Of a stretch of 64,000 nt of DNA, positions 54,457-64,000 are shown piece by piece (the first letter of the stretch is position 1; every line of letters begins with the position of its first letter). The stretch spans positions 1 to 64,000 of the forward strand of contig NZ_LXYE02000042.1 of the NCBI RefSeq assembly GCF_001659685.2, read 5' to 3'. The position numbers and the translations under genes were made by a program. A model generated the notes under the pieces. The model had not been told where the DNA came from. It searched no databases and was given only the letters and a program-made list of their open reading frames with translations. Source of the DNA: Labilibacter marinus (lineage in GTDB: Bacteria > Bacteroidota > Bacteroidia > Bacteroidales > Marinilabiliaceae).

Positions 54457-55824
54457 ATGGCCAAGACTAAATCAGTATTTATTTGTCAGAATTGCGGAAC
54501 CGATTCACCAAAGTGGGTAGGGAAATGTAATGCATGTGGGCAGTGGAATACCTATGTAGAAGAGGTGGTGATTAAGTCAAATGCCAAAACTACAACTACA
54601 CAGAATTTTTTTGAAACGGCATCTTCAAAGCCTGAGTTAATTAAGGATGTGCCAATTTCTGATTTACCTAGAATTAATACGTCTAATGTTGAGTTAGATA
54701 GAGTTTTGGGGGGTGGGATGGTACCTGGTTCGTTAATTTTAGTGGGTGGTGAACCTGGCATTGGAAAATCAACGCTTGTTTTGCAAATGGCTCTTCGTAT
54801 TGGTTCAAAAAAAGTACTGTATGTATCTGGTGAGGAAAGTCCACAGCAGATTAAGCTTAGGGCAGATAGAATTCATCAGGGAAATGAAAATTGCTTGGTG
54901 GTGAGCGAAACTTCCATAGAGAAGATATTAGGTCACATTAAAAATGTAAATCCAGATTTGCTTGTTATTGACTCTATTCAAACATTAAGTAGTGAAACGA
55001 TTGAATCGTTACCTGGTAGCGTTTCTCAAATTAGAGAATGTACGGGTTCTATTTTAAGAGTGGCCAAGGAAACAAATTTACCAGTGGTTTTAATTGGGCA
55101 CATTAATAAAGAAGGAAACCTAGCAGGCCCTAAGGTGCTAGAGCATATGGTGGATGTTGTTCTTCAGTTTGAAGGAGATAGAAATCATATGTATCGAATT
55201 TTGCGTTCCATAAAAAATAGATTTGGCTCTACGGCTGAGATTGGTATTTTCGAGATGTTAAGTAATGGTCTTCGTGAGGTTGCAAATCCTTCTGAATTAT
55301 TACTGTCTCATCAACATGATAATTTGAGCGGAGTGTCCATTTCGGCAGCAATTGAAGGTATGAGGCCGTTCTTGATAGAAACTCAAGCGTTGGTTAGTAC
55401 AGCAGCGTATGGAACGCCGCAGAGGTCTGCAACAGGCTTTGATCTGCGAAGATTGAATATGTTGTTGGCAGTATTGGAAAAAAGGGCTGGGTTTAAGTTG
55501 GCCGTTAAAGATGTGTTCTTAAATATTGCAGGAGGTATAAAAGTAAATGACCCTTCTATTGATTTATCGGTGGTTTCTGCCATTTTATCTTCTAATATAG
55601 ATATTCCTGTTTCTCCTAAAATTTGTATGGCTGGCGAGGTCGGTCTTTCTGGTGAAATACGACCAGTGACAAGAATTGAACAGCGAATAGGAGAGGCTTC
55701 TAAACTGGGTTTTGAACAGATTATAATACCGAAGTTTACAAAGGGACTTGATTTGGTTAAATATGACATTCAAGTTACTCAAGTAAGTAAATTAGAAGAA
55801 GCTTTTAAATTGTTATTTGCCTAA
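54457..55824 (+). CDS. radA: DNA repair protein RadA
   Basis: 455 residues. N-terminal C4 zinc finger (CQNCGTDSPKWVGKCNACG), RecA-like core with Walker A GGEPGIGKSTL and Walker B LLVIDSIQTL, the RadA-specific KNRFGSTAEIG, and a C-terminal Lon-like domain (ISAAIEGMRPFLIETQALVS..., VFLNIAGGIKVNDPSIDLSVVSAILSS). It is a branch-migration helicase in recombination. Full length. Confidence 0.96.
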   Translation: MAKTKSVFICQNCGTDSPKWVGKCNACGQWNTYVEEVVIKSNAKTTTTQNFFETASSKPELIKDVPISDLPRINTSNVELDRVLGGGMVPGSLILVGGEPGIGKSTLVLQMALRIGSKKVLYVSGEESPQQIKLRADRIHQGNENCLVVSETSIEKILGHIKNVNPDLLVIDSIQTLSSETIESLPGSVSQIRECTGSILRVAKETNLPVVLIGHINKEGNLAGPKVLEHMVDVVLQFEGDRNHMYRILRSIKNRFGSTAEIGIFEMLSNGLREVANPSELLLSHQHDNLSGVSISAAIEGMRPFLIETQALVSTAAYGTPQRSATGFDLRRLNMLLAVLEKRAGFKLAVKDVFLNIAGGIKVNDPSIDLSVVSAILSSNIDIPVSPKICMAGEVGLSGEIRPVTRIEQRIGEASKLGFEQIIIPKFTKGLDLVKYDIQVTQVSKLEEAFKLLFA

Positions 55825-55862
55825 AAAAAAACAAAGGGTTTCGCATTTAATCGAAACCCTTG
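55823..55862 (-). terminator. Terminator shared by radA and the PBP1A gene
   Basis: Stem AAGGGTTTCG / CGAAACCCTT. On the minus strand a nine-T run follows, so it ends the PBP gene; it also lies just beyond the radA stop. Confidence 0.88.
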
Positions 55863-55892
55863 TTGTAATTTTATTGGTGAAGTATTATTGGT

Positions 55893-58253
55893 TTAAAAGA
55901 ATTCCTCTTCAGAGCCATTGGTATAATTGCTCTCGTCCTCCTCTTCTTCGGTTTGAGGTTTTGCATCTCCTTCACAGTCCAATATTAAATTAAAGTTGAT
56001 AGGCTCTTCAAAAACATCTTCCTGAGTAATGGCTATAGATTCATCTTCGTAAATATCCTTCATGTACAGGGCCCAAATAGGTAGGGCCATATTAGCTCCT
56101 TGCCCCAGTGTAATACCATCAAAATGAATATCTCTATCTTCACCACCTACCCAAACTCCAGTTACTAAGTTAGGTGTTACTCCAATAAACCATCCATCCG
56201 AATGATTTTGGGTGGTTCCTGTTTTACCACCAATTTGTCCTGTAAACTGATATGTGTACCTAAGACGTGTACCTGTACCTCCATTAACTACTCCTTGTAG
56301 TAAATTCAGCATTAAAAAAGCAGTGTGTTCGCTAATTACTTCTTTCTTTTTAGGTGTAAAATGCCCAATCGTATTTCCAAATCGGTCTACGATTCTACTA
56401 ATCATCATAGGTTCAATTCTCACCCCTTTATTAGCAAATGTGCTGTAGGCACTAACCATTTCATTTAAGGAGAAGTCTGGGATTCCAAGACATAAGGAAG
56501 GAACTGCATCCATAGGGCTGAGAATACCTAGTTCGTGAATCATATCTCTTACTGCCTCTGGGTTGTACTGTTTCATTACCCATGCTGAAATGTTATTATT
56601 GGAATTAGCTAATCCCCATTTTAAGGTAACCATTTCTCCTTTGCGTCGTTTCCCTCCATCTCTTGGAGTCCATGTTTTTCCATCTGGTAACACAAAAGTT
56701 TGTGGAATATTTGGGACTAAATCACAAGGTGTATGCCCCTCTTGCATGGCCAGAGTATATACCAATGGTTTTATCGTTGAACCAACCTGGCGTTTCCCTT
56801 TTGTAGCCATGTCATACATAAAATACTTAAAGTTAGGTCCTCCAACATAAGCTTTTACATGTCCGTTATTGGGTTCAATAGAAAAAAGACTGGCTCGTAA
56901 ATAATGCTTAAAGTGTTTGATAGAATCAAGCGGAGTAAGTACGGTGTCTTTGTCGCCATCCCAAGTAAATACATCCATTTTTACAGGTGTATTAAATGAA
57001 TGCATGATTGAATCCATATCGGCACCTGCCTTTTTTAGTACTCGGTAGCGATCAGAATTACGTATAGCTTTGTTAATGATATTTTCGTACTGCTCCTCAC
57101 TTAGTTTTTTCGTAAAAGGAGCTCTGGATCTCCCTTTTTTCTCCCTAAAAAAATCTTTCTGTAAATCATTTGCTAGATGATTTTTTACGGCCTGTTCAGC
57201 ATACGTCTGCATCTTGTAGTTTACAGTGGTGTATATTTTAAGACCATCTCTATATATATTGTAATGAGTGCCGTCAGGTTTTAAGTTTTTATTGATAAAA
57301 CCATAAATTGGGTTATTCTCCCACTCGATACTATCTGCAATAAATTTATTTTTTAAATAAGGAGGGTAGTTCTCTCTTAGTGGCTTGTTTGCATTTAGCG
57401 TTAAACGAATATATTCCCTAAAGTATGGAGCCACACCTTCTTTGTGATCTCTTCTTTTAAATTTTAATTCTAAGGGGATGTTTCTTATTGAGTCGTATTC
57501 GATTTCTGAAATGAATTGTGCTTTTCGCATTTGATCTAATACAACATTGCGTCTTGCTTGTGTTTTTTCTAATCTTCGAACGGGGTTGTATAATGCAGGG
57601 TTTTTAAGCATGCCTACAAGCGTAGCAGCTTCTTCAATTTTAATGGAATCAGAGCTTGCGCCAAAAAATGTTTGTGCGGCAGACTGAATGCCGTAAGCAT
57701 CATAAATGTAACCAACTTTATTTAGGTACATGGTTAATATTTCATTCTTAGTATAGCTTTTCTCAAGCTTAACTGCGATTACCCACTCGTTTAATTTTTG
57801 CAGAACTCTTTCCCAAATATTTTTGGCAGGTTCATGAAAAAGTAGTTTCGCTAACTGCTGAGATAAAGTACTACCTCCCCCTGAACTTTCTCTACCTAAT
57901 ATTCCAGTAAGAATAATAGCTCTAGCCAGACCTCTGGGGTCAACTCCCGAATGGTCATAAAAGCGCAGGTCCTCTGTGGCAACAAGAGCATTAACTATAT
58001 AGGGAGATAAGTCTTCGTAATCAACGAATGTTCGGTTTTCAATGGCAAAATTACCAAGTACTTTGCCGTCGTCTGAAAATATCTCGGTAGCTAAGCTGTT
58101 TTTAGGATTCTCTAATTCTTCAAAAGAAGGCATTACTCCTAAAAAACCCTGAGAGATTGATAAAAATAGGATGAATACTAAAAGTAATCCACCTAATATG
58201 ATTCCCCAAAACCATATTAGAAGTCTTTTTATACCTTTATTCATTGTGCACAT
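55893..58253 (-). CDS. Penicillin-binding protein 1A (class A, transglycosylase/transpeptidase)
   Basis: 786 residues. N-terminal membrane helix (about 12-32), then the GT51 domain (VATEDLRFYDHSGVDPRGLARAI, SGGGSTLSQQLAKLL) that polymerises glycan, and the transpeptidase with the S-x-x-K nucleophile near residue 490 (GSTIKP), SxN (SNNNIS) and K-T-G (GKTGTTQ, near 676). A long acidic tail ends the protein. Starts at ATG 58253 or 58244; both are possible. Works in cell-wall synthesis; full length for the family. Confidence 0.95.
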   Translation of the reverse strand: MCTMNKGIKRLLIWFWGIILGGLLLVFILFLSISQGFLGVMPSFEELENPKNSLATEIFSDDGKVLGNFAIENRTFVDYEDLSPYIVNALVATEDLRFYDHSGVDPRGLARAIILTGILGRESSGGGSTLSQQLAKLLFHEPAKNIWERVLQKLNEWVIAVKLEKSYTKNEILTMYLNKVGYIYDAYGIQSAAQTFFGASSDSIKIEEAATLVGMLKNPALYNPVRRLEKTQARRNVVLDQMRKAQFISEIEYDSIRNIPLELKFKRRDHKEGVAPYFREYIRLTLNANKPLRENYPPYLKNKFIADSIEWENNPIYGFINKNLKPDGTHYNIYRDGLKIYTTVNYKMQTYAEQAVKNHLANDLQKDFFREKKGRSRAPFTKKLSEEQYENIINKAIRNSDRYRVLKKAGADMDSIMHSFNTPVKMDVFTWDGDKDTVLTPLDSIKHFKHYLRASLFSIEPNNGHVKAYVGGPNFKYFMYDMATKGKRQVGSTIKPLVYTLAMQEGHTPCDLVPNIPQTFVLPDGKTWTPRDGGKRRKGEMVTLKWGLANSNNNISAWVMKQYNPEAVRDMIHELGILSPMDAVPSLCLGIPDFSLNEMVSAYSTFANKGVRIEPMMISRIVDRFGNTIGHFTPKKKEVISEHTAFLMLNLLQGVVNGGTGTRLRYTYQFTGQIGGKTGTTQNHSDGWFIGVTPNLVTGVWVGGEDRDIHFDGITLGQGANMALPIWALYMKDIYEDESIAITQEDVFEEPINFNLILDCEGDAKPQTEEEEDESNYTNGSEEEFF

Positions 58254-58568
58254 GTTGTTGTTAGTTGAAAATTCAATGCAAAATTAGCAAATTTACTAAC
58301 ATCCGCATTTTTAATCTACTTAATAGGGCAAAAAGCTATTGAGTAATCAAAAATATTCGATTGAACTGTTTTAATTAAATGTATGTTAGCTATTAATATT
58401 ACCTTATTAAAATGGCTATTTTAGTATTGTAAGGATAATTTTATAAATTTGACGGCTTTAACAGGAAAAGGTGAATTTCTCAATAAAGAGAATTGATATA
58501 TCTGAAGGGTTCATATTTATCTTGTTTAGAATGTAATACAGATATAATTCTGAGTTAATAAAGAGTAG
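58254..58568. other. 315-base divergent gap between PBP1A and topA
   Basis: On the minus strand two -7-like boxes for the PBP gene, TAATTTTG (58286-58279) and TAAATTTG (58295-58288). On the plus strand TAAATTTG at 58444-58451 could serve topA, with a leader of about 110 bases. The remaining AT-rich sequence shows no gene, tRNA or clear hairpin. Confidence 0.5.
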
Positions 58569-61022
58569 ATGGCAAAGAAAAGTAATATAAGTGAAGAGAA
58601 TTTGGTTATTGTGGAGTCCCCGGCGAAAGCAAAAACCATTGAAAAATTTCTCGGGAAGAATTTTGTGGTGAAATCCAGCTATGGTCATATTAGAGATTTG
58701 GCCAAAAAGGATTTTGGAATTGACATTGCCAACAACTATTTACCAACCTATGTAGTTTCTGATGATAAGAAAGAGGTAGTCAAAGAATTAAAGAACTTAG
58801 TAAAGCAAGTAAAAACTGTATGGCTAGCCTCCGATGAGGACCGCGAAGGAGAAGCAATTGCATGGCACTTGTATGATGAGTTAGGTCTTACGCCAGAAAA
58901 CACAAAAAGAATCGTTTTTCATGAGATTACTAAGCCAGCTATACTAAATGCTGTAGAAAATCCTCGTGATATAAATATTGATTTAGTAAATGCTCAGCAA
59001 GCACGAAGGGTACTTGATAGATTGGTGGGATTTGAATTATCCCCAGTACTTTGGAAGAAGGTAAAGCCTTCGCTTTCAGCTGGTCGTGTTCAGTCTGTAA
59101 CGGTTCGTTTAATTGTAGAAAGAGAAAGAGAAATATTTGCGTTTATACCAGAATCATCTTATAGAGTAACGGCTGTTTTTGATGTTACAGATCCTTCAGG
59201 AAAAGTAACTGAGATGAAAGCAGAGTTGGCCAAGAGGTTTAAGACCCTGGAAGATACAGAAGCTTTCTTGAATAAATGTAATGGCGCAGACTTTAAGGTT
59301 TCGGATATTACTAAAAAGCCACTTAAAAAATCACCAGCAGCACCATTTACAACTTCAACGTTGCAACAAGAGGCAAGTAGGAAGTTAGGTTTTTCAGTTG
59401 GACAAACGATGTCTGTTGCTCAAAAATTATACGAAGCAGGAAAGATAACCTATATGCGTACCGACTCCGTTAATTTGTCGGAAACAGCGCTTACCATGGC
59501 TAGTGAACAGATTACTGGTGTAATGGGTGATGAGTATCTGAAAATTAGAAAATATAATACCAAGAGTAAAGGTGCTCAAGAAGCGCATGAGGCCATCCGA
59601 CCTACTGACTTAAACAAACCAACTGTTGCAGGTTCGCAACAAGAGCAAAAGCTTTATGAGCTTATTTGGAAACGCACCATTGCTTCACAAATGAGTGATG
59701 CGCAATTGGAAAAAACTACAGTTCAGATTAAAGCGGATGGTGTAACAGAGCATTTTGTAGCAACAGGAGAGGTTATTAAGTTCGATGGTTTTCTTAAAGT
59801 GTATTTGCAATCTTCAGAAAATGAAGGTGAAAATGAATCAGAAGAAGATTCAGGATTATTGCCTCCTATGAAAGTGGGCGATACTTTAGGTTATGAGATG
59901 ATCGAGGCTAGAGAGCGTTGGAGTCAGAAGCCTGCAAGATATTCAGAAGCTTCTTTGGTGAAAAAACTAGAGGATTTAGGTATTGGCCGACCGTCTACAT
60001 ACGCCCCAACCATTTCAACAGTTCAAAATAGAGGGTATGTTGTAAAAGAGGAGCGTGAAGGTAAAGAACGAGCGTATCAATATTTGGCCTTAACAGGAAA
60101 TGAAATAGTAAAAGAGCAAAAAACAGAGATAACAGGGGCTGAAAGGAATAAATTATTCCCAACAGATATTGGAATGGTAGTAAATGACTTTTTAATGAAG
60201 TATTTTACTAACATTGTAAGTTATGATTTTACCGCAAAAGTAGAAATGGAGTTTGATGAAATTTCTTTAGGTAAAATTGTTTGGAATGAATCGATTGATG
60301 AGTTTTATAAGAGCTTCCACGACCAGGTTGAAGATACCTTGGAAAATTCTGAAAGAAATACAGGAGAGCGTCAGCTTGGAGATGATCCTACAACAGGAAA
60401 ACCAGTTTCTGTAAAAATTGGGCGTTATGGTCCAATGGCGCAACTTGGAGAAAGTAGTGAAGATGAGGAAGTAGAAAAGCCAAAGTTTGCTTCATTACAA
60501 AAGGGACAGCATCTAGAAACGATTACTTTAGAAGAGGCGATTAGGTTATTTGATTTGCCGCGAGATTTAGGTCTTTATGAAGATAAAAAAGTGGTTGTGG
60601 GTATTGGCCGTTTCGGTCCTTATGTGCGCCATGATGGTAAGTTTGTCTCTTTAAAAAAGGGTATTGATGATCCGTTGGAGATAGAATTAGATAGAGCTAT
60701 TGTCCTTATTGAAGAGAAAAGGAAGGCTGATCGTGAAAAATTCATTAAAAGTTACGATGAGGATCCTGAAGTTCAAATTTTAAATGGACGTTGGGGACCT
60801 TATATATCGTACCAAAAGAAAAATTATAAAATACCAAAGGATACAGATCCTAAGGGATTAAGCTTTGAAGATTGTCAGAAGTTAATTAAGGATGGTGGTA
60901 AAAAGCCAGCCAAGAAATCAGCGGCTAAAAAAACAGTAGCTAAAAAAGCTACAGCAAAAAAGACAACAACAAAAAAAGCTACTGCAAAGAAAACGGTAGC
61001 TAAAAAAACATCAAAGAAATAA
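58569..61022 (+). CDS. topA: DNA topoisomerase I
   Basis: 817 residues, type IA. TOPRIM: VIVESPAKAKTIEKFLG and LASDEDREGEAIAWHL; the catalytic tyrosine is Y295 in ITYMRTDSVNLS. Zn-finger-like C-terminal repeats of the E. coli enzyme are replaced by GRYGPMAQLGE / GRFGPYVRHDG / GRWGPYISYQK modules, followed by a lysine/alanine-rich tail (about 780-817, repeated AKK) that resembles histone-like tails and binds DNA. It relaxes negative supercoils. Its position before the arginase-like gene and gldK follows the common Bacteroidota order. Confidence 0.96.
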   Translation: MAKKSNISEENLVIVESPAKAKTIEKFLGKNFVVKSSYGHIRDLAKKDFGIDIANNYLPTYVVSDDKKEVVKELKNLVKQVKTVWLASDEDREGEAIAWHLYDELGLTPENTKRIVFHEITKPAILNAVENPRDINIDLVNAQQARRVLDRLVGFELSPVLWKKVKPSLSAGRVQSVTVRLIVEREREIFAFIPESSYRVTAVFDVTDPSGKVTEMKAELAKRFKTLEDTEAFLNKCNGADFKVSDITKKPLKKSPAAPFTTSTLQQEASRKLGFSVGQTMSVAQKLYEAGKITYMRTDSVNLSETALTMASEQITGVMGDEYLKIRKYNTKSKGAQEAHEAIRPTDLNKPTVAGSQQEQKLYELIWKRTIASQMSDAQLEKTTVQIKADGVTEHFVATGEVIKFDGFLKVYLQSSENEGENESEEDSGLLPPMKVGDTLGYEMIEARERWSQKPARYSEASLVKKLEDLGIGRPSTYAPTISTVQNRGYVVKEEREGKERAYQYLALTGNEIVKEQKTEITGAERNKLFPTDIGMVVNDFLMKYFTNIVSYDFTAKVEMEFDEISLGKIVWNESIDEFYKSFHDQVEDTLENSERNTGERQLGDDPTTGKPVSVKIGRYGPMAQLGESSEDEEVEKPKFASLQKGQHLETITLEEAIRLFDLPRDLGLYEDKKVVVGIGRFGPYVRHDGKFVSLKKGIDDPLEIELDRAIVLIEEKRKADREKFIKSYDEDPEVQILNGRWGPYISYQKKNYKIPKDTDPKGLSFEDCQKLIKDGGKKPAKKSAAKKTVAKKATAKKTTTKKATAKKTVAKKTSKK

Positions 61023-61040
61023 TAGGCAAACAATAGTATT

Positions 61041-62225
61041 GTGCAACTGAAAGATTTTTTCGAACCAATTACCGCTCCTCGGCAAAATATTCAATTTATG
61101 CCAGAGGAAGACACGCTGAAAAGTCAGATTGTTAATGGTGTTGGTGAAGAAGATTATAGTGAGGATTATGTTTCTAATTTTGACATTGCTATTATTGGAA
61201 TTTCAGATAGTAAAAACGCATTAGGTAACCTAGGATGTGAAGGTGCAGCAAGAATAATAAGAGAAAACTTAGCGAGTTTAAGAAAGATAACCAAGACAAT
61301 TAAAATCATTGATCTTGGAGATATAAGAGGGAATAGTTTAAATGACCGATATTTCGCTCTTGCTGAGGTTTCAAAAACGTTATTAAAACTAAATGTAACA
61401 TCTTTACTGATTGGAGGAGCACAGGATTATGTATTACCGATAGCAAAAGCTTTTACAAAGGAAAAAGAGGATGTTTCAATTGCTCTGATAGATAGCAAGT
61501 TAGATTTTAGTGTAGGTGGGACAGACTTTAGTTCGCAAACATTTTTATCGCAAGTTGAGCAAGATTGTGGTGAACGAATTTTTGAGGTTAACGTTTTAGG
61601 TGGGCAGAAATATCTAATTGGAGAAAGTCAGGAGAATCATTTGTATAACCTAAATTGGCACTGTACAAGATTAAAGGACCTTAGGAATGAGAATATTAAT
61701 AGTGCCGAACCCATAATGAGAGATGCAAATGTCATTAGTTTTGATGTTGGAGCGATACAGCAAAATAATATGCCATATTTTACTAACTCAAATGTAAATG
61801 GATTTACAGGTTATGAGGCCTGTCAGTTAGGCTGGTATGCTGGAGTAAGTAACAAAATAGAAGCCTTTGCAGTTCAGGAGTACAATCCGGAAGTTGATGA
61901 TTCAGGAAAAGGAGGTATGTTATGTGCTCAAATTATATGGCATTTTTTTGATGGTATGTCTCAGGGGATAAGGCAGGTAGAGAGTGAGTTGATTAATAAG
62001 TGTAAAATTTCTGTGGTCTATTTACAAGATTTTGGGGTAGATATACGTTTCTATACCAATAGAGAAGATAATAGGTGTTGGGTGGAAGTGCCATGGAGTG
62101 ATCAGATTAAAATAATTGCTTGTGATCAAAAGGATTTATTACAAGCGCAAAATGGTGATTTACCTGATAAATGGTGGAGGTTTTTTCAGTTAGACAGTAA
62201 CAATAAAAACCAAAGTAAAAAGTAG
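61041..62225 (+). CDS. Arginase/formimidoylglutamase-family protein with lost metal ligands
   Basis: 394 residues starting at a GTG 18 bases after topA. The overall alpha/beta fold of the ureohydrolase family is visible (IIGISDSKNALGNLGCEGAARIIRENL; SLLIGGAQDYVLPIAKAF; VISFDVGAIQQNN), but the Mn-binding motifs are degenerate: the usual GGDH is GGAQ, DAHxD reads DSKLD, and SxDxDxxDP reads SFDVGAIQ. It is therefore probably not a functional hydrolase. Such proteins commonly sit between topA and the gldKLMN genes in Bacteroidota, which suggests a structural or regulatory role, possibly in the T9SS neighbourhood. Confidence 0.85.
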   Translation: MQLKDFFEPITAPRQNIQFMPEEDTLKSQIVNGVGEEDYSEDYVSNFDIAIIGISDSKNALGNLGCEGAARIIRENLASLRKITKTIKIIDLGDIRGNSLNDRYFALAEVSKTLLKLNVTSLLIGGAQDYVLPIAKAFTKEKEDVSIALIDSKLDFSVGGTDFSSQTFLSQVEQDCGERIFEVNVLGGQKYLIGESQENHLYNLNWHCTRLKDLRNENINSAEPIMRDANVISFDVGAIQQNNMPYFTNSNVNGFTGYEACQLGWYAGVSNKIEAFAVQEYNPEVDDSGKGGMLCAQIIWHFFDGMSQGIRQVESELINKCKISVVYLQDFGVDIRFYTNREDNRCWVEVPWSDQIKIIACDQKDLLQAQNGDLPDKWWRFFQLDSNNKNQSKK

Positions 62226-62391
62226 GATGTTTAATATATAAAACGAAACCTTTATAATTAAAATAAAGTATACGAACTCGGTTTTGTTATAAAAATCATT
62301 GATTTCAAATAGTGTAAAAGGCATACATATAGGTTGTTGTGTTTTATTTGGGATCAAGACAGAGTTCTTTGAGTTATTATAACTAGAATAA

Positions 62392-63339
62392 ATGTTTAGG
62401 AGAATTCTGATTTTTGTTTTATTTTGCATTATTGCAATAGATGCTCAATCTCAATACGACCCACAATTTAGTCAGAATATGTTCAATAAATTGGCGGTTA
62501 ATCCTGGTTTTTCAGGAATGAGTAATGGTATTAACTTAGTGGCTTTAAACAGAAATCAGTGGCAAGGGAATTTGGCCATAAAAACAACGGTTTTTAGTGG
62601 AGATATGCCAATTAAACTTTTCGGATTGAATTCTGGAGTAGGAATTAATTTCATTAATGATGAAATAGGGAATTTCACTAATTTGTCAATGAATATAAAT
62701 TATGCTTTGCAATTTGAATTAGAAGATGGAGTTGTTTCTGCAGGAATTAATGCTGGAATCTTAAATCAAAGTTTAATTGCTAGTTGGAATTTAGATAATT
62801 TGAGAGGAGATGTTTATGATCCTACTGACGGAAATATTCCAACTGCTGATGTTTCAGGTTCGGCGTTCGATCTTGGTTTAGGAGTGTATTACAATAGTGA
62901 TAAACTATATGGAGGAGTATCAATTTCTCATATAAATAAACCTCAGCCAAATTTTAAAAATGAATTTAATTTCACTTCAACTGGAACTTTTTATGTTCTT
63001 GGTGGGTATAAGCACAAGGTTGAAGATACAGCATATGAATTATTGCCGTCTTTCTTTTATAAAACAGATGGTAGGAGTTTTCAAATTGATTTAAATACGC
63101 TGGTTCGATATAAAGGAAGATATTGGGGAGGGGTGACATATCGTTTACAAGATGCAATAATTTTTCTTGCAGGGTTGGAAATGAAAAATGGAGTTCGTTT
63201 TGGTTATAGTTATGATGTTACAACATCAGCAATTGGTTCAGCAGGATTAGGCGGAACGCACGAGTTGATGGTTGGATATAATTTAGATATAGACTTTGAA
63301 AAGCGCACCAAGCGTTATAAAAGTGTTAGATATTTGTAA
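62392..63339 (+). CDS. PorP/SprF family type IX secretion system membrane protein
   Basis: 315 residues: signal peptide (ending IAIDAQS), then an outer-membrane beta-barrel with the PorP/SprF opening QYDPQFSQNMFNKLAVNPGFSG and repeated strands such as INLVALNRNQWQG, DLGLGVYYNSDKLYGGVSISHIN and YWGGVTYRLQDAIIFLAGLEM. PorP/SprF proteins anchor T9SS cargo or gliding adhesins at the outer membrane. It lies immediately upstream of gldK, as in porP-porK operons. Full length (about 310-330). Confidence 0.93.
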   Translation: MFRRILIFVLFCIIAIDAQSQYDPQFSQNMFNKLAVNPGFSGMSNGINLVALNRNQWQGNLAIKTTVFSGDMPIKLFGLNSGVGINFINDEIGNFTNLSMNINYALQFELEDGVVSAGINAGILNQSLIASWNLDNLRGDVYDPTDGNIPTADVSGSAFDLGLGVYYNSDKLYGGVSISHINKPQPNFKNEFNFTSTGTFYVLGGYKHKVEDTAYELLPSFFYKTDGRSFQIDLNTLVRYKGRYWGGVTYRLQDAIIFLAGLEMKNGVRFGYSYDVTTSAIGSAGLGGTHELMVGYNLDIDFEKRTKRYKSVRYL

Positions 63340-63376
63340 AGAAGTAAAATTTAATATACCGATAGTCTGAAATATT

Positions 63377-64000
63377 ATGAAGAAAGTACTAGCTCTTAGT
63401 GTCATTATTGTCACTATCTTAAGCGGATGTAGTAACTCTGGAGGAGGTGAACTTACTGGAGTAGCTCAAAAGGGTACCTTTTATGAGCCAGACCCATATG
63501 GAATGTTGTTTATTCCACAAGGAAGCTTTAACATGGGACCTAACGATCAAGATGCTGCTTGGTCGCTTACTGCACAATCAAAAACAGTTTCTATTAGATC
63601 TTTTTGGATGGATGAAACTGAAATTACAAACACTGAATATCGCCAGTATATTGATTGGGTAAGAGACTCAATTGCTAGAAAACTATTGGGAGATCAGTTT
63701 GAGGAATTTGTAATTGCAGAAGATGAATTCGGTAACGAAATTGATCCTCCATTCTTAAATTGGGATGAGCCAATAGAGTGGGATAATGAAGAATATGCAG
63801 AAATTCTTGATGAAATGTTTCTTCCAGAGAATGAGCGATTCTTTAGAAGGAAAGAAATAGATTCTAGGAAGCTATCTTATGAGTACGAATGGGTAGATCT
63901 TCAGCAAGCCGCTAAGAAGACTAATAGGTTCAATTTTGAGACTAAACAATATGATGGAAGCATATACAATCAGGTGGGTGAAGAAGAAACCATCAATGAT
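63377..64000 (+). CDS. gldK: Type IX secretion system ring lipoprotein GldK/PorK, cut by window edge
   Basis: 208 codons open to the right edge. ATG at 63377 gives a lipoprotein signal (MKKVLALSVIIVTILSGC, lipobox Cys18). The mature part begins with a formylglycine-generating-enzyme-like (sulfatase-modifying factor) domain: PYGMLFIPQGSFNMGPNDQD, then SFWMDETEITNTEYRQYIDWVRDSIARK, the GldK hallmark. GldK with GldN forms the periplasmic ring of the T9SS, and gldL, gldM and gldN are expected just beyond the window. It is 37 bases after the porP stop, so probably one operon. Confidence 0.94.
   Translation, partial: MKKVLALSVIIVTILSGCSNSGGGELTGVAQKGTFYEPDPYGMLFIPQGSFNMGPNDQDAAWSLTAQSKTVSIRSFWMDETEITNTEYRQYIDWVRDSIARKLLGDQFEEFVIAEDEFGNEIDPPFLNWDEPIEWDNEEYAEILDEMFLPENERFFRRKEIDSRKLSYEYEWVDLQQAAKKTNRFNFETKQYDGSIYNQVGEEETIND

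Noticed and set aside
55383-55769. 128-residue minus-strand open frame in radA
   Set aside because: It is a shadow of the well-conserved radA coding sequence.

Overview
This window is a piece of an AT-rich Bacteroidota chromosome, probably from a Bacteroidales/Marinilabiliales-type organism. The evidence is the gene content: a type IX secretion pair (PorP/SprF and the start of GldK) after topA; HU-CCDC81/SPOR, DUF4270, DUF4954, DUF6048 and DUF6452 genes; SppA, LpxK and RfaE2 for a Gram-negative envelope; and repeated Bacteroidota-style promoters (TAnnTTTG, some with TTG about 19 bases upstream). No phage, transposon or CRISPR array is visible.

Layout. 1-5.5 kb: the end of an ECF sigma factor gene with a membrane partner, then small accessory genes (TfoX-like, VOC, lipoprotein, AraC regulator, CMD-family protein). 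5.6-9.7 kb: RlpA-like protein, a response regulator/histidine kinase pair, and a lipoprotein with two RskA-like repeats. 9.7-13.1 kb: two M16 peptidase genes. 13.4-15.3 kb: DUF6452-DUF6048 pair and a lipoprotein. 15.3-20.8 kb: thiamine operon thiS-thiC-thiD-thiG-thiH-thiF behind a TPP riboswitch. 20.9-23.7 kb: metK with a probable SAM-II-like leader, rpsT between two identical tRNA-Glu genes, and radC. 23.7-34.4 kb: a surface polysaccharide cluster (GT8, Wzx flippase, GT4, ATP-grasp, two GT-C-like membrane proteins, FemAB/GNAT-like protein, two FdtA-like cupins, FdtB-like aminotransferase). 34.4-46 kb: upp, folK, sppA, lpxK, purine nucleoside phosphorylase, a large secreted lamin-tail-domain protein, asd, an HU/SPOR protein and galE. 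46-54 kb: glmS, DUF4954, DUF4270, a short glycogen-synthase-like protein, panC-panD, rfaE2-radA. 55.9-64 kb: PBP1A, topA, a degenerate arginase-family protein, porP/sprF and the 5' part of gldK.

Most of it is housekeeping. The most unusual signals are non-coding: (i) matching response-regulator-type direct repeats with identical spacing to a -7 element, upstream of both the two-component system and the RskA-repeat lipoprotein; (ii) an array of about nine to eleven degenerate 20-21 bp repeats at 39.57-39.80 kb; (iii) a cluster of DnaA-box-like words and a 10-bp tandem repeat in the divergent gap before galE; and (iv) two riboswitch leaders with visible alternative pairings.
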